Under the pieces are notes generated by a model. That model saw only the letters and a list, made by a program, of their open reading frames with translations. It made no database searches and was not told the DNA's origin. DNA of 6,958 bases, from assembly GCA_028292835.1 (NCBI GenBank), contig JAQGLP010000321.1, forward strand, positions 1 to 6,958. The letters run 5' to 3'. Every line of letters begins with the position of its first letter. Within the stretch, counting starts at the first letter, position 1. The translations under genes and the position numbers were made by a program. Shown piece after piece: positions 6,056 to 6,958 of the stretch. Origin of the DNA: Variovorax sp. (lineage in GTDB: Bacteria; Pseudomonadota; Gammaproteobacteria; Burkholderiales; Burkholderiaceae_C).

Positions 6056-6958
6056 CAGGCGGATTGCGGGTGGGCGGATGCGGTTGGCGCTGCCGGGACC
6101 GGTTCCACCGCGATGGGGATGAACTGGCGCGTGTCGATCGACGCGCGGCTGGATTCGAACCAGGGGTCCGGTTCGCCGTCGAGCGCGAATTGCAGTCGCT
6201 CCCACAGTGCCCTGCGCAACGCCGCGTCGTCGAGGATCTTGCGCTTGACGTAGTCGAGTCCGACGCGGCCGATGTAGTGCACAGTGCGTTCGAGGTACCA
6301 GCCTTCTTCGCGGTACAGCTGCAGGAACGCGCCCGCGTACTCCATCACTTCCTCGCCGGTCTTGACCTTGACGAGGAATTCGGCCACTTCGGTCTTGATG
6401 CCGCCATTGCCGCCGACATAGATTTCCCAGCCCGAGTCGACGCCGATCACGCCCACGTCCTTGATGCCCTATTCGGCACAATTGCGCGGGCAGCCCGACA
6501 CGGCCAGCTTGACCTTGTGCGGCGAGTACATCGCCCACAGCGCGCGTTCCAGATCCTTGCCCAGCTGGGTCGAGTCCTGCGTGCCGAAGCGGCACCATTC
6601 GCTGCCGACGCAGGTCTTCACCGTGCGCAGCGACTTGGCATAGGCGAAGCCGCTGGGCATGCCGATGTCCTTCCAGACGTTCTCCAGATCTTCCTTCTTC
6701 ACGCCCAGCAGGTCGATGCGCTGGCCGCCCGTGATCTTCACCGTCGGGATCCTGTACTTGTCGGCCGCGTCGGCGATACGGCGCAGCTCGTCCGGCGTCG
6801 TGTGTCCGCCCCACATGCGCGGGATGACCGAATAGGTTCCGTCCTTCTGGATGTTGGCGTGGCTGCGCTCGTTGACGAAGCGGCTTTGCGGATCGTCCTT
6901 GGCCTCTTTCGGCCAGGTGCTGATCAGGTAGTAGTTGAGGGCCGGCCGGCAGGTCGCG
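6055..6958 (-). pseudogene. nirB: Nitrite reductase [NAD(P)H] large subunit NirB, C-terminal part, interrupted by an in-frame TAG
   Basis: NirB is the NADH- and FAD-dependent siroheme nitrite reductase. Only its 3' part is in the window; the FAD/NADH domains lie beyond 6958. The visible frame begins inside TCRPALNYYLIS, the end of the BFD-like 2Fe-2S region. The sulfite/nitrite reductase ferredoxin-like half-domain follows (YSVIPRMWGG, TVKITGGQRIDLLGV). The siroheme/4Fe-4S domain then shows TCVGSEWC (Cys codons at 6610-6612 and 6592-6594) and SGCPRNCAE (6490-6492 and 6476-6478). Two codons after the last Cys the frame meets TAG at 6469-6471, after 162 visible residues. Beyond it the same frame continues for 137 family-like residues (GIKDVGVIGVDSGWEIYVGG onward) to TGA at 6055-6057. 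There is no frame change. Truncation would remove the end of the siroheme domain and should inactivate the enzyme. If the TAG is a base-call error this is an intact, ordinary nirB. The gene identity is secure; the broken state depends on one base. Confidence 0.85.
6469..6471 (-). other. In-frame amber codon inside nirB
   Basis: The minus-strand codon is TAG, between GAA (Glu of CPRNCAE) and GGC (Gly of GIKD). Relatives, as remembered, have a small residue such as Ser or Ala here. TCG to TAG is a single base change, so a former Ser codon is the simplest origin. Confidence 0.8.

Noticed and set aside
3165..6122. A 985-codon open frame on the + strand
   Set aside because: It lies opposite nasA and nirD, has no recognisable domain, and is very rich in Arg, Gly and Ala, as expected from the antisense of GC-rich coding DNA.
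6055..6456. Independent small gene starting at the GTG at 6454-6456
   Set aside because: It is the tail of NirB in the same frame as the upstream part, with no workable ribosome binding site.
6469..6471. Programmed recoding of the TAG (pyrrolysine or suppressor readthrough)
   Set aside because: Pyrrolysine is not expected in this type of organism or in NirB. Nothing in the window supports a suppressor or a readthrough signal. A mutation or base error is simpler.
1..6958. An undescribed defence or mobile system
   Set aside because: All genes belong to known metabolic or housekeeping families. I saw no transposase, integrase, toxin, nuclease or direct-repeat structure.

Overview
The window is a high-GC stretch of a proteobacterial chromosome. 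Protein-level resemblance, especially the NirB, NirD and NasA sequences and the nirB-nirD-nasA order, points to Betaproteobacteria of the Burkholderiales/Comamonadaceae type (Variovorax, Ramlibacter or similar). That placement is inferred from remembered family sequences and was not searched. Six protein genes fill nearly all of the window. No gene-free stretch exceeds about 60 bases. I saw no RNA gene, insertion sequence, CRISPR array or attachment site.

Left part, + strand (1-2751). The 3' end of a divergent glycoside hydrolase family 1-like gene (cut by the window start) is followed after 23 bases by a complete classical short-chain dehydrogenase/reductase gene; the two look co-transcribed. 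After a 54-base gap comes tsaD, the universally conserved tRNA t6A37 modification gene, which has no obvious functional link to the pair before it.

Right part, - strand (2799-6958, read right to left). This is an assimilatory nitrate/nitrite reduction operon in the order nirB (3' part only) - nirD - nasA, with 11 bases between each pair. NasA would reduce nitrate to nitrite with a molybdenum bis-MGD cofactor and iron-sulfur centres. NirB with NirD would reduce nitrite to ammonium with NADH, siroheme and iron-sulfur centres. The operon converges on tsaD, and a GC-rich hairpin lies at the junction.

The most notable point is an in-frame TAG codon in nirB (6469-6471), two codons after the last cysteine of the siroheme/4Fe-4S motif. 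The reading frame and family similarity continue undisturbed on both sides. It is either a recent nonsense mutation that would inactivate assimilatory nitrite reduction, or a base-call error. I found no convincing undescribed system; the rest of the window is ordinary metabolic and housekeeping content.
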